From contig CABVRV010000022.1 of assembly GCA_902500755.1 (NCBI GenBank), forward strand, positions 1 to 47,710: a stretch of 47,710 nucleotides of DNA, written 5' to 3'. The notes under the pieces are model-generated. The model did no database searches. It worked only from the letters and a program-made list of their open reading frames with translations, and had not been told where the DNA came from. Each line of letters opens with the position of its first letter. Position 1 is the first letter of the stretch. Both the position numbers and the translations under genes were made by a program. Positions 8,789 to 17,944 of the stretch are shown piece after piece. Source of the DNA: an uncultured Nitrospira sp. (GTDB lineage Bacteria > Nitrospirota > Nitrospiria > Nitrospirales > Nitrospiraceae).

Positions 8789-10927
8789 TCAGCGATACTC
8801 GTAGCGATAGAGCCCGTACTCCGGCGTTACTTCTGATTTCACGTTTGTCAGGACCACACCAAGCACATTGGCCTGGGCATGGTCGAGCAAGAATTTGGCA
8901 CGTTTAAGCGCATTCCGCCCGATTCGACCGACCTGGTACACCAATATGGTCCCGTCGACGCGAGAGCTAAAGGCAACCGCATCCGTGACCGGAAGAATCG
9001 GTGGGGTATCGATCAGCACAATGTCGTACTCTTCTTGCATTTCGATTGTCAGGGCTTTGATCTTATTGATGTTCAGAAACTCGTTTGGATTGCCTGATTC
9101 CGATCCACTGGTCAGGACATGTAAGTTATCCAGCCCAGGCGTGTTCATGAACCGATCGACACCGACCGTCCCAAGCATCAGATCTGTGGCCGAGCGAACA
9201 TACGCTCGCCAAGAGGTCGTCCCAAGCAATGCATCGACCAAGCCCGGCTCGCGGCCTAGTCCAAGCCGCTGATGCACAATGGGCTTACGAAGATCGGCAT
9301 CCACCAGGAGGACTTTCATTCCTTCTTGCGCCATGGTAATGGCCAAATTGATGACACAGGTGCTCTTACCTTCTCCAAGCCCGGCACTGGTAAAGATGAT
9401 CGATTTGACTCGGCGGTCTAAACTGGCAAATTGAATGTTTGTCCGTAGCGAGCGAAGACTTTCCGACAAGACAGACTTTGGATCGAGCAGACAGATCAAT
9501 TTCGATAAACCATCAGCCACGGAGGACGGTGTGTCCGGAGGCAACGCCTCCTGGGCCATGTCTCGTAAGACCTTGTGGTCAAATTGCGGAATAATTCCTA
9601 GGACAGGGACTTTGAGAAACTCCTCGACTCCTTCGATGGTCCCGATGGAGGTATCGAAGGACTCACGCCCGAACGCAAGTACGATTCCGAGGAAGCATCC
9701 CATCAGCGCCCCGATCATCAAGTTCAATGTCACATTCGAAGCATTGATGGGGCTTGTGGGCGTCATGGCTGGAGCGATGATCGTGACTTCTTCAATCCGT
9801 TCCGCTCCTTTGATCAGCAACTCCTGATGTTTGGCCTTCAGTGTCGCCAAGAGATCCGTATTGACCTTGACCTCACGCTCCAATCGCGTCATTTGAATCG
9901 CGGCGCGCGGGTATCCGAGATAGCGCTTTCGGTAGTGATTCCGTTGTTCTTGGAGCGCGTCCTCTCGATCCATCAGAGTGGAGACCTTGGACTTGAGCTC
10001 TTTGATCATTTCCTCTTTAACATTGTCGATCTTTTTCTGTTGCTCCGTCACTTGCGGGTGATCCAACGTGTAGTTAATGAGCAGCGTATCTCTCTCTTGA
10101 ATCAGATCCAATAACCGTTGATTCAGGATTGTCAGAAGCGCATTTTGTTCTTCAGTAAAGATTCGGCCGGTTTGATTACCGATGATCGCATCAGATCGTT
10201 TCAACACCTCGATCTGACGCTCACCTTCAGCACGCTTTCGCAACACTTCATTATAGTGTTCTTCAAGTCGGGTGAAGGTATCCAATGCAGCTCTCGCTTC
10301 ATCGGACAGAAACACTTGTCCTTCTTTCTCCTTAAATGTCCTCAACGCCTCCTCAGAGTCATTTAGATGTTTTTCCAAATTCGCCAACTGTTCTTCCACG
10401 AACCGTCTCGATTCAGTGACGAGGCGATTGCGGGTCGCGATGTTTTCTACTCGATAAGCGGACGCAGTGGAATTGGCCATCCGCTCAGCCTGTTCAGGTT
10501 GATCTGACGTGGCAGAAATACGAATGATGTTCGTATCGCCTTCACGTTGTGCCGTGATCTCTTGACCCAGGTTGTAAATGATATTGAGATAAGCGGCTGA
10601 CCGTTTCTCTTCCTCCGATGTGTCCGGATCGACTCTGCCAAGATCTGTTGCTACCCGTTCCATGACCGGAAAGCTTCTGATGAATTCGATCTGTGTGCCG
10701 ATGTCATTGAGGTTCGAGTAGGAAAGTGATTCCAAAAGCTGCTGGGCCATCGTCGCACTCCGTTCAAACTTTACCCTTGCGGAGGCTTCGTAGATCGGAT
10801 TGGGCTTGAGAAACTCGGAAAAGAGGAATGTAAAGACCACGACCATGACAGCGGACAGTAGTATCAGGTACTTGCGCTTCTTAAGGATCAGCCAGTAATC
10901 GATGACGTTCAGTTCGTATTGCGCCAT
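8789..10927 (-). CDS. Wzc/ExoP-like polysaccharide co-polymerase with BY-kinase domain
   Basis: A 712-residue inner membrane protein. It has an N-terminal Wzz domain with one transmembrane helix (about residues 18-37), a long periplasmic coiled-coil region (about 190-390), a second helix (about 400-420), and a cytosolic BY-kinase domain. The kinase has Walker A (SAGLGEGKST, about residue 520), Walker A' (VLLVDADLRKP) and Walker B (IVLIDTPP). The C-terminus ends in a tyrosine-rich tail, YGLYRYEYR, the expected autophosphorylation cluster. Such proteins control chain length and couple polymerisation to export through Wza. Kinase and co-polymerase are fused in one chain, the Gram-negative layout. 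No Wzb-type phosphatase gene is visible in the window. Confidence 0.92.
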   Translation of the reverse strand: MAQYELNVIDYWLILKKRKYLILLSAVMVVVFTFLFSEFLKPNPIYEASARVKFERSATMAQQLLESLSYSNLNDIGTQIEFIRSFPVMERVATDLGRVDPDTSEEEKRSAAYLNIIYNLGQEITAQREGDTNIIRISATSDQPEQAERMANSTASAYRVENIATRNRLVTESRRFVEEQLANLEKHLNDSEEALRTFKEKEGQVFLSDEARAALDTFTRLEEHYNEVLRKRAEGERQIEVLKRSDAIIGNQTGRIFTEEQNALLTILNQRLLDLIQERDTLLINYTLDHPQVTEQQKKIDNVKEEMIKELKSKVSTLMDREDALQEQRNHYRKRYLGYPRAAIQMTRLEREVKVNTDLLATLKAKHQELLIKGAERIEEVTIIAPAMTPTSPINASNVTLNLMIGALMGCFLGIVLAFGRESFDTSIGTIEGVEEFLKVPVLGIIPQFDHKVLRDMAQEALPPDTPSSVADGLSKLICLLDPKSVLSESLRSLRTNIQFASLDRRVKSIIFTSAGLGEGKSTCVINLAITMAQEGMKVLLVDADLRKPIVHQRLGLGREPGLVDALLGTTSWRAYVRSATDLMLGTVGVDRFMNTPGLDNLHVLTSGSESGNPNEFLNINKIKALTIEMQEEYDIVLIDTPPILPVTDAVAFSSRVDGTILVYQVGRIGRNALKRAKFLLDHAQANVLGVVLTNVKSEVTPEYGLYRYEYR

Positions 10928-10954
10928 GAATAGCTCTCGTCTTAGCCCATCGCG

Positions 10955-11749
10955 TTATGGCTTGAACGAAGTAAATGCTGGGATCAAGTATGCCGGATAA
11001 ATCGGCATGATCGCGGCTTGAAGGATCGGCGTAAGTTTCTTCGCTGCTTCCGTCGCGTCTCCAAGCTGTTCACGTGGAACAAAAATTACGTCGTTTTCTT
11101 CGAGTGTGATGTTTCGCGAGAGGTCGCCGTATGTGAAGAGGCGGGCTAAATCAGCCGTCAAGATCTTCGGGTTTGCGAAGTCTCCACCTCGGACCACTCG
11201 GATTTCCTCTAAGAGTGCCGTCTCGTAGAAATTGTCCACAGCTGCCAGCGCCTGTAGCACCGTCATATTCCTCGCCATCGGAACCATCCCTGGTTTCTTG
11301 ACGTCTCCAAATACGAATATCCGTTTGATCTTGAGCAGTTTCTTCTTGAGCGCAACCTGAGCCCGGGGTTCTTTCATAAACGGTCTAGCCGCATCTTGTA
11401 TTCGCCGCTCAGCCTCAGCAACCGTGACGCCTTCGACAAGCACTTCCATAAATCCAACCGAGACGGACCCGTTCTCTCGTACTAAGCTGCTGTACTTTTC
11501 TTCCCCCGCTCCGCGTCGAATGATCACTTCCAAGGTATCGCCTGTTTCGATCGGAGCGTCAGCCGTTGGAACTGTTTCGTCGGCAAACACATCCCCTTTG
11601 GGCAACGGAGGCAGTACTTGTGGACTAGTGCTCACGGCTGAAGGCGGCAGCGTCGATTGCCCAGGGTTTCGGCAGCCAGCCAATAAGAGAAGACCAACAC
11701 CGACTGCCATTCCAACAACTGCTATCGGTTTCGTACACAATCGAAGCAT
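10955..11749 (-). CDS. Wza-like polysaccharide export lipoprotein
   Basis: A 264-residue lipoprotein. The signal peptide ends in a lipobox, LLLLAGC (Cys at about residue 26), so it is anchored in the outer membrane. A Poly_export domain (GDTLEVIIRRGAGEE, about residues 65-140) is followed by an SLBB-type domain (RIFVFGDVKKPGMVPM). Members form the outer-membrane exit channel for exopolysaccharide. The open frame reaches 11839, but the ATG at 11749 has AGGAGAGG 6 nt upstream and places the signal peptide at the N-terminus, so the longer start is rejected. It is shorter than E. coli Wza (379 residues), as is common for the single-SLBB forms. The downstream partner is the Wzc-like gene. Confidence 0.88.
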   Translation of the reverse strand: MLRLCTKPIAVVGMAVGVGLLLLAGCRNPGQSTLPPSAVSTSPQVLPPLPKGDVFADETVPTADAPIETGDTLEVIIRRGAGEEKYSSLVRENGSVSVGFMEVLVEGVTVAEAERRIQDAARPFMKEPRAQVALKKKLLKIKRIFVFGDVKKPGMVPMARNMTVLQALAAVDNFYETALLEEIRVVRGGDFANPKILTADLARLFTYGDLSRNITLEENDVIFVPREQLGDATEAAKKLTPILQAAIMPIYPAYLIPAFTSFKP

Positions 11750-11759
11750 AGCGCCTCTC

Positions 11760-12716
11760 CTATGCTGCCGCCCTACCGTGCATGACTTCCACAATATGCC
11801 GTGACATGCCTTGTGAGAGGTCCAACTCACTCGCTTCACCGAATTTGGTGAGTTTCACGACGGGCCTGAGTGGGTACCGTGAATTAGTTTTCGTGACCGT
11901 CACTGTTTCTCCAGTATTGAGTCGTACAACCGTTCCGATCGGATACAACGTGATCTGATCTCCAATGGCTTTCAATACGGGAAGGGAAAAGGTTGTCCGG
12001 CCATGAAGAAGGAGCTCGCGTATGGCCTGATGGGGTGAGATGCTGTGACGATACGGCCTGGTCGTCACCATGGCATCCACCGTATCAACAATCCCGATGA
12101 TCTGTGCAGCCTCCTCGATCTGTGCGCCTTTGAGCCGACATGGATACCCGCTGCCATCCCATCGTTCGTGTTCCTGCGCGCTGACGCCGGCGATCCATTC
12201 GAACACGGCACCCTGTCCGGCAAGAATTCGGCGACCTCTCTCGGGATGCGTGCGAATGACGTCTCGTTCTTCTTCAGACAAGACTCCCCGTTTCGCGACG
12301 AGGAACTCGGGGACTGTCCACATGCCGATGTCATGGAGCAAACCCACCAATGCCAGGCGCTCTAGATCTTGGTCTCGGTAGTGCAGACCGCTTCCAACCT
12401 TCGTGGCCAGAACTGCGACATGCAGCGCATTGTCGACCAGATAGTCATCAGTCTGCCCGTTCAACGCCCACCCGACGAGGTCATCGCTCTGCTGCAGTCG
12501 TTGAACAACCTGCTCAGCGTAAATGGCGCAGCTTTTGACCTCCGGGATTTTGTTGGAACAGATGGCTTCCTTGATCCGGATGATTTCTTGCCTCGTGGAA
12601 GTGATCCAAGAACGATCGGCTTGTTGGAATGAGGAGGCAGCCGCAGGGTGAGGTCGTGCTCCACTCCCCGGGGGATGAGAAGCTTGCTCTCGGATCAAAT
12701 CAGATAATCGTGCCAC
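11760..12716 (-). CDS. HD-GYP domain protein (predicted cyclic-di-GMP phosphodiesterase)
   Basis: A 318-residue soluble protein with an HD-GYP domain at about residues 90-245. The visible metal ligands are H99, H128-D129, H157 and H183, with the signature EHERWDGSGYP at 182-192 and D211. This family hydrolyses cyclic-di-GMP. The loop lysine of the usual HDIGK is methionine here, and the first His of HHE is Glu, so activity should be tested and not assumed. There is no receiver domain. The N-terminal 90 residues resemble no sensor I recognise, and a small beta-rich C-terminal part (YPIGTVVRLNTGETV) follows. The start is a GTG at 12716 with GAGGAGAG upstream. It lies 30 nt after a small DNA-binding protein at the head of the exopolysaccharide operon, suggesting control of polymer production. 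Confidence 0.85.
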   Translation of the reverse strand: MARLSDLIREQASHPPGSGARPHPAAASSFQQADRSWITSTRQEIIRIKEAICSNKIPEVKSCAIYAEQVVQRLQQSDDLVGWALNGQTDDYLVDNALHVAVLATKVGSGLHYRDQDLERLALVGLLHDIGMWTVPEFLVAKRGVLSEEERDVIRTHPERGRRILAGQGAVFEWIAGVSAQEHERWDGSGYPCRLKGAQIEEAAQIIGIVDTVDAMVTTRPYRHSISPHQAIRELLLHGRTTFSLPVLKAIGDQITLYPIGTVVRLNTGETVTVTKTNSRYPLRPVVKLTKFGEASELDLSQGMSRHIVEVMHGRAAA

Positions 12717-12746
12717 TGGCTTATGCTCTCCTCGAAACGAAGGTCT

Positions 12747-12923
12747 TCATTTCGTGACCGCTTTTCTAACCGTGGGATCTTGGCGTACATCAAGTTTATT
12801 CAGCTCCCGCTCCAATGTGGCCCTGATGAAGCCACTTGTCGTGTATCCCTGCTGTTTGAGGGCATCAAGTTTTTCCTTGAGCTCGACCGGAAGCTGAATG
12901 ACTATACGAACAAGCTTGGCCAT
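12747..12923 (-). CDS. Small ribbon-helix-helix (CopG/Arc-like) DNA-binding protein
   Basis: This 58-residue gene begins with MAKLVRIVIQLPVELKEKLD and continues DALKQQGYTTSGFIRATLER. The alternating beta strand RIVIQLP, then helix, glycine-containing turn and second helix beginning TSGFIRATLE, is the ribbon-helix-helix fold, whose dimers bind operators through the paired strands. The ATG at 12923 has a GGGAG site about 9 nt upstream. It is 30 nt ahead of the HD-GYP gene, in the same direction, and first in the exopolysaccharide run. I infer a transcriptional regulator, perhaps autoregulatory. No toxin gene follows, so a toxin-antitoxin reading has no support. Confidence 0.8.
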   Translation of the reverse strand: MAKLVRIVIQLPVELKEKLDALKQQGYTTSGFIRATLERELNKLDVRQDPTVRKAVTK

Positions 12924-12969
12924 GATCAGGACTCCCTTCGGTCAGAGCGCTAGTATGGGACGAGTCTTC

Positions 12970-12985
12970 TGCACATGCTGTGCCT
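12970..12985 (-). promoter_or_regulatory. Candidate sigma-54 (-24/-12) promoter for the exopolysaccharide operon
   Basis: On the minus strand the element reads AGGCACAGCATGTGCA. Against the RpoN consensus TGGCAC-N5-TTGCA it matches 9 of 11 specified positions, and the invariant GG and GC are exactly 10 nt apart. It lies about 47 nt upstream of the ribbon-helix-helix start codon. The same bases also contain a short palindrome (GCACA-TGC-TGTGC), so an operator is an alternative reading. No enhancer-binding-protein site was identified. Confidence 0.42.
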
Positions 12986-13151
12986 TGCTAGCATTATGAT
13001 AAGACTGTGAAAAGATTGGTACTTTTTGCGTGCTCTTCTATCATCCGTGCCAGAAAGAGCAAAAAACTGTCATTCCTAGCCGGTCTTGTACGCTAGAGAC
13101 AGAACCTATGAGAGACACCCAGGAATGCTCGAAAGTTGGGTGAGTGATCGG

Positions 13152-15668
13152 TCAGCTGGATGAGAGTAAAAGGCGGTGCCAGTTGCTGTATTCACAACGC
13201 CATGGGCAGTTGAGGAGATCAATGGGTTCCATAACGAGATCGCGCATACGGCTCACAGCAAATTCTGATGTCGATAGCCGCCCAGTCACCAAAATTGCTC
13301 CGTCATGGTCTGTACGGTATACCGCCGTCTCCTGGTCCTTATACGCTTGAACCACAGATTTCACTGGATGCCCATACGGGTTGGTGGCCCCGACCGAGAT
13401 GACGGCATACTGTGGACGAAGCTGGCGGATCCAGTCCCGATCAAGAGAACTGTGTGCTCCATGGTGAGGCACTTTCAGTAAAGTCACGGGACGGCGGCCG
13501 TCTATTGTTAACCGGCTCAATCCGTCAGTCTCGATGTCGGCGGCGAATAGAATAGAGTGCACACCACACTGTAGTCGTGACACGATGGACAGATTGTTCA
13601 ATGAAGTCCCGCTTTGGAGACGCGCCACATCCAACCCAATGGCACTTTCAGATGGGTTAAGAATCTTCAATTGACAGACACTCGAATGCAACAAGTCTTG
13701 TCCGAGTACTGCAACCTGCTCACTGATCCCACCAACGCGAAGAGCGGATTGAAGGTCTTGGGAAAATTGCTCAGGCCGAGCGATGCCTCCGCCCCAATAT
13801 TGCCCAACGGACATATGACGAAGTATCCAGACCAGTCCACCCACATGGTCCAGTTGCTGATGTGTCCCAATAACATAATCAATATGATGGATCCTCCGAT
13901 TCCAAAGAAACGGTGCAACCACTCTTTGCCCCATATCGAACCTCTCGTGACGCGTTCCACCGTCGATAAGTACCGTTCGGCCATCGGGGAGCTCAATGAC
14001 AGCACTATCTCCTTGTCCGACATCGAGGAACGTGACACGCCAGTGGTCACCGTCTCCTTGCATGCCGGGAGCAACCAACCACCAACCGAGCAACACAACG
14101 ATGGTGCTAGCACCCACGATTCGAAAGTGCCTTGGCACCGCCTGGATGCTGGCTAACAGTACTCCCGCATAAAACAGTATCATCGTGGGAATTGATGGAG
14201 CCGCCACATGCCACTCTCCACCGGGGATCGCAGCACACCAACGAAGTCCCGATACCATCCAGTTAAATAACTGCTCCAGACCTTTCGCCATAAGTAGCGA
14301 ATCGTTCTCTGTCACGATTGTCCATAGTGAAACCAGTAATCCTAGCGGTACCAGTACAAAACCGGTAAACGGGACGGCCACGAGGTTCGTCATGATCCCC
14401 ATCCAGGGAACTTGATTGAAATAGAATGCGATTAGGGGAAGTGTGACCAATGTCACCGCCCCACTCATCAAAAGAGCTCCGAACACATGCGTTCTGACCC
14501 GGCATCGAAGATTACGATGGAGGTCGCGTTCGTCTGCTTCTCCTGATCGTATGTTCCCCATCATACCGATGATTGCCAGTACGGACAGAAAAGAGAGCTG
14601 AAAGGATATGTCAAAGATCGCTCGAGGTTCGTGCAAAACGATGACGAGAAGAGCCGCTGCCATTGCGTGCCCAAGATGACGTTCGTGTCCGAGCCAGACC
14701 GCCACCATTCCTAAGGTAATCATGATAAGCGAACGTATGGTCGCCAATTCGGCCCCGGCAAGCAACGCGTATAGTGCGACAGCCGGCCACGTGAAGAGAA
14801 TGGCAACTTTTGAGGGAGTGACTCTTCGCGATAGAGCCAACACAAATGAAGGAGGGAGCCATAGGATGGCTCGCTTCACGGTCCAAAAACATACCACGGC
14901 GACCAGCCCGAGATGCGAGCCTGAGATCGAGAGTAGATGAACGGTTCCGGTGATCATAAACCATTCCTGCATATCCTGATCAAGGTAACCGCGTTCACCG
15001 ATAACCATGCCAAGAAATATCCCCAACGCTGGTTGCCTCAATGTGTGGACTGCTGCCTGCCGGATGGTGGCCCTCCACTGATCGATCTGACTCCAGAAAC
15101 TCCATCGCCCATTGAGCGGCTTTTCGATACGCGTGATGGCGTGAGGGCCGCTCATCGTCGCAACAAGATCAATGCCTTGGCGCTCTATATAGGCTGCGTA
15201 ATCGAAGCCGGCTGGGTTTAAGAATCCCCTTGGATGGTGAAGAGTTCCCTGGAACATAATGCGATCGCCCTGGTGAAGCGTCAGGTCAGCGCCACGCCAT
15301 ACAACGCGAATCCGCCTGGATGGCATCATCATGCTGTCGGTTTCGAGAAGGATGGTCTGACGACCTACACCGTACTGAACGGGCATGACAACCCGTCCGG
15401 TAATGGCAGCACTCATTCCGTTATGAAAATCCGATGAAGGTAAATGAGGGTATGGTGGCGGAGTCGTGACGCTCCAATAGACGACCCCTGAGAGAAGGCT
15501 TATGTACAGAAGCAGCGTACAGTGTGTGTCAAGGTAACCAGCTCGTTCGACGATGCTGAAACCAAGGGCGACGCAAATGAACAGCGCGAAGAGGGAGAGC
15601 GGGAAAAAGGAAAGCTGGGATCCTCCAAGAAGACCAAGAAGAAATGCGACCGTGAGAGATGGGAGCAT
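13152..15668 (-). CDS. comEC: ComEC/Rec2 DNA-uptake channel with metallo-beta-lactamase domain
   Basis: An 838-residue protein with the full ComEC layout: N-terminal hydrophobic helices with a DUF4131/OB-like soluble part (about residues 1-200), a Competence transmembrane domain (about 220-520, with the LLSISGSHLGLVAVVCFW signature), and a C-terminal metallo-beta-lactamase domain (from about 560, FLDVGQGDSAVIELPDG). It is the inner-membrane channel that passes single-stranded DNA into the cytosol during transformation. The metal-site motif reads THQQLDHVGG, with Gln at the third position where His or Asp is usual, while VPHHGAHSS is intact. The gene is last in the long minus-strand run, 25 nt after glmM, and its ribosome site lies in a hairpin. 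No other competence genes are in the window. Confidence 0.93.
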   Translation of the reverse strand: MLPSLTVAFLLGLLGGSQLSFFPLSLFALFICVALGFSIVERAGYLDTHCTLLLYISLLSGVVYWSVTTPPPYPHLPSSDFHNGMSAAITGRVVMPVQYGVGRQTILLETDSMMMPSRRIRVVWRGADLTLHQGDRIMFQGTLHHPRGFLNPAGFDYAAYIERQGIDLVATMSGPHAITRIEKPLNGRWSFWSQIDQWRATIRQAAVHTLRQPALGIFLGMVIGERGYLDQDMQEWFMITGTVHLLSISGSHLGLVAVVCFWTVKRAILWLPPSFVLALSRRVTPSKVAILFTWPAVALYALLAGAELATIRSLIMITLGMVAVWLGHERHLGHAMAAALLVIVLHEPRAIFDISFQLSFLSVLAIIGMMGNIRSGEADERDLHRNLRCRVRTHVFGALLMSGAVTLVTLPLIAFYFNQVPWMGIMTNLVAVPFTGFVLVPLGLLVSLWTIVTENDSLLMAKGLEQLFNWMVSGLRWCAAIPGGEWHVAAPSIPTMILFYAGVLLASIQAVPRHFRIVGASTIVVLLGWWLVAPGMQGDGDHWRVTFLDVGQGDSAVIELPDGRTVLIDGGTRHERFDMGQRVVAPFLWNRRIHHIDYVIGTHQQLDHVGGLVWILRHMSVGQYWGGGIARPEQFSQDLQSALRVGGISEQVAVLGQDLLHSSVCQLKILNPSESAIGLDVARLQSGTSLNNLSIVSRLQCGVHSILFAADIETDGLSRLTIDGRRPVTLLKVPHHGAHSSLDRDWIRQLRPQYAVISVGATNPYGHPVKSVVQAYKDQETAVYRTDHDGAILVTGRLSTSEFAVSRMRDLVMEPIDLLNCPWRCEYSNWHRLLLSSS

Positions 15669-15695
15669 GAGCGTTCCTCATGTACGGGAACGCTC
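15669..15695 (-). promoter_or_regulatory. Hairpin covering the comEC ribosome binding site
   Basis: A perfect 9-bp inverted repeat (GAGCGTTCC / GGAACGCTC, 9-nt loop) fills the glmM-comEC junction. It begins in the glmM stop codon and ends at the base before the comEC ATG. The only ribosome-binding sequence for comEC (GAGG) lies at the loop edge and in the 3' arm. In the RNA it would be masked unless a ribosome finishing glmM opens the stem, so I infer translational coupling or control. Confidence 0.5.
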
Positions 15696-17043
15696 ATCCG
15701 ATATGTTCTCGTACAACCCTGGCAAGATCGTCGGCAATTTCATTCACAAGCGTGGACTGCTCACCCTCCACCATGATTCGCAACAATGGCTCAGTACCAG
15801 AGTATCGGATAACAACACGTCCACTTCCGTTCAGACGTCGATGACTTTCTTGTATTGCTCGATCAACATCAGGAATCGTCTCCAAGACCGGCTTCTGCTT
15901 GACCTGGATATTGACCAATACTTGCGGGACGGCTGTCATGGCTTTCGCCAATTCTGACAAGGGTTTCTTGGTTCGCTTCAGCAATGACAGCATTTGGAGC
16001 GCTGAAACCAGGCCGTCTCCAGTCGTGTTGTGTTCCAGAAAAATAAAATGCCCGGACTGTTCTCCACCGAAGCTATACCCTTCCGCCAACATGCGTTCGA
16101 GCAAGTACCGATCTCCGACCGGTGTTCGGACCAGTGTAATGCCTGCTTTGGCCATCGACAGCTCTAACCCAAAATTACTCATCACGGTTCCAACCAATGT
16201 CTGTTTGGCCAAGAGTCCATTCTGTTGGAGATCGAGCCCGAGGGCTGCCATGACATGGTCTCCATCGATGACCGTCCCGTGCTCACAGACAAAGACCGCT
16301 CGATCGGCGTCACCGTCGAGGGCAATACCGATATCGGCCTTCTGACGAAGCACGGTTTCCTGAAGGAGTTCAGGATGGACCGCGCCGCATCCAGAATTGA
16401 TGTTCATTCCGTCAGGTTTGTCGCCGATTACTTCTACAGAGGCCCCCAATTCTCTCAGGACGGTCGGAGCCACTTTGTACGCAGCGCCGTTTGCACAATC
16501 GACCACGAGCTTGATTCCTTGAAAGTCCAAGTCCTTAGGTAAGGATCGCTTTGCGAATTCAATGTAACGTCCTTCCGCGTCGTCAATGCGGTACGCTTTG
16601 CCGATAAGGTCTGCCGTCGGACGGAGATGGCGAATTTCGTCAGACATGATCAGCTTTTCGATCCGAGATTCAACTTCATCAGGCAACTTGAACCCATTGC
16701 TCGAAAAGAACTTGATGCCGTTATCTTGATACGGATTGTGTGAAGCAGAAATCACGACCCCCGCATCCGCACGTAAACTCCTGGTTAAGAAGGCGATGGC
16801 GGGGGTGGGCATAGGCCCAACTAAGAGCACATCGACACCCATTGAACAGATCCCAGCCATAAGAGCAGATTCCAACATATAGCCAGAAATCCGAGTATCC
16901 TTACCGATCACGATCTGATGACGACCGGCACGGCGCATAAAGATATGAGCGGCTGCTCGCCCCAATTGCATTGCCATTTCGCTGGTCATAGGATCGAGAT
17001 TCGCGACCCCGCGAACGCCGTCTGTGCCGAATAATTTACGCAT
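15694..17043 (-). CDS. glmM: Phosphoglucosamine mutase
   Basis: A 449-residue protein of the expected family length. It starts [15 protein letters not shown]. The catalytic serine is S101 in [12 protein letters not shown], the metal loop is DGDADR (about residue 241), and the C-terminal phosphate-binding loop is [15 protein letters not shown]. It interconverts glucosamine-6-phosphate and glucosamine-1-phosphate in the cytosol, the step before UDP-GlcNAc, so it feeds peptidoglycan, lipopolysaccharide and the exopolysaccharide locus alike. The start overlaps the folP stop by 8 nt, so the folP-glmM pair is probably coupled, an arrangement also known from Proteobacteria (ftsH-folP-glmM). Confidence 0.97.
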   Translation of the reverse strand: MRKLFGTDGVRGVANLDPMTSEMAMQLGRAAAHIFMRRAGRHQIVIGKDTRISGYMLESALMAGICSMGVDVLLVGPMPTPAIAFLTRSLRADAGVVISASHNPYQDNGIKFFSSNGFKLPDEVESRIEKLIMSDEIRHLRPTADLIGKAYRIDDAEGRYIEFAKRSLPKDLDFQGIKLVVDCANGAAYKVAPTVLRELGASVEVIGDKPDGMNINSGCGAVHPELLQETVLRQKADIGIALDGDADRAVFVCEHGTVIDGDHVMAALGLDLQQNGLLAKQTLVGTVMSNFGLELSMAKAGITLVRTPVGDRYLLERMLAEGYSFGGEQSGHFIFLEHNTTGDGLVSALQMLSLLKRTKKPLSELAKAMTAVPQVLVNIQVKQKPVLETIPDVDRAIQESHRRLNGSGRVVIRYSGTEPLLRIMVEGEQSTLVNEIADDLARVVREHIG

Positions 17044-17944
17044 CGTGCTCCTGTTCGTAGGTTGCCCAGAGTGGGCTCAAGGCGGCAGCCATTTTAACAA
17101 CATCGATCATCATCGCAACATCATGAACACGTACAATTTTAGCACCACGATCAACGGCCAGTGCGACGGCCGCTGCTGTTCCCCATTCACGGCGGTCTAC
17201 GGCTTTTCCCACGATGCTCCCGATGAAACCTTTCCGTGACAGCCCAACGAGCAAAGGGCAGTTCAACATCATGAAAGATGACAATCCTCTCAATAGGTCA
17301 AGGTTGTGAGACAACAGCTTACCAAAACCAAATCCTGGATCAAGAATGATATTGGTTCGAGCGATCCCGGCCAGAAGTGCGGCCTCTACACGTTCTTCAA
17401 AGAATTGCAGCACTTCGGCTCCGACATCTGCGTACCGAGGAGATTGTTGCATTGTCCGCGGCGTGCCTTGCATGTGCATCAATACAACAGCCGCACCCGA
17501 CCGCGCAACGACATCGGCCATGTTCGGATCCTGTCGAAGGGCGCTCACATCGTTGATGATCGATGCGCCGGTGTCGAGTGCAAGACGAGCCACTCGAGAT
17601 TTGGTCGTATCAATCGAGATGGGAACTGATACGTGAGGTACTAAGCCTTCCAGTACCGGGATCACTCGATCCAGTTCATCATTCTCACTCACCGCGACTG
17701 CGCCAGGTCTCGTTGATTCCCCTCCGATATCGATGATATCCGCTCCTTGTTCGATGAGTTCCAATGCATGAGCGATCGCTCTTTCCGGCAAATCATACCG
17801 GCCGCCATCATAGAACGAGTCAGGCGTGATATTGACGACCCCCATGATCAGCGGACGAGACTTCCAGTGGAGCGTGCGACCTTTGGCCAGAAACCAATTC
17901 CGAGAAGGCAGTGGTTGGGGTGAGGTGTGCTCCAACGATTTCAC
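17036..17944 (-). CDS. folP: Dihydropteroate synthase
   Basis: A TIM-barrel enzyme of 302 residues. [17 protein letters not shown] (pterin site, about residues 34-50) and GGESTRPGA are the two PROSITE-type DHPS signatures. [16 protein letters not shown] and DPGFGFGK follow in order. It condenses p-aminobenzoate with dihydropterin pyrophosphate in folate synthesis and is the sulfonamide target. The start is a GTG at 17944. The roughly 30 residues before the barrel are a little longer than usual, so a shorter start cannot be excluded. It lies 137 nt downstream of ftsH behind a strong hairpin and overlaps glmM by 8 nt. Confidence 0.96.
   Translation of the reverse strand: MKSLEHTSPQPLPSRNWFLAKGRTLHWKSRPLIMGVVNITPDSFYDGGRYDLPERAIAHALELIEQGADIIDIGGESTRPGAVAVSENDELDRVIPVLEGLVPHVSVPISIDTTKSRVARLALDTGASIINDVSALRQDPNMADVVARSGAAVVLMHMQGTPRTMQQSPRYADVGAEVLQFFEERVEAALLAGIARTNIILDPGFGFGKLLSHNLDLLRGLSSFMMLNCPLLVGLSRKGFIGSIVGKAVDRREWGTAAAVALAVDRGAKIVRVHDVAMMIDVVKMAAALSPLWATYEQEHDA

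Noticed and set aside
12747..12923. Toxin-antitoxin reading of the ribbon-helix-helix gene
   Set aside because: The next gene is an HD-GYP protein, not a small toxin, and no toxin gene lies upstream.
12723..12953. 76-codon plus-strand frame
   Set aside because: It is the complement of the ribbon-helix-helix gene, which has a ribosome site and a recognisable fold.
13614..14156. 180-codon plus-strand frame
   Set aside because: It is antisense to the metallo-beta-lactamase part of comEC and has no ribosome site or recognisable motif.
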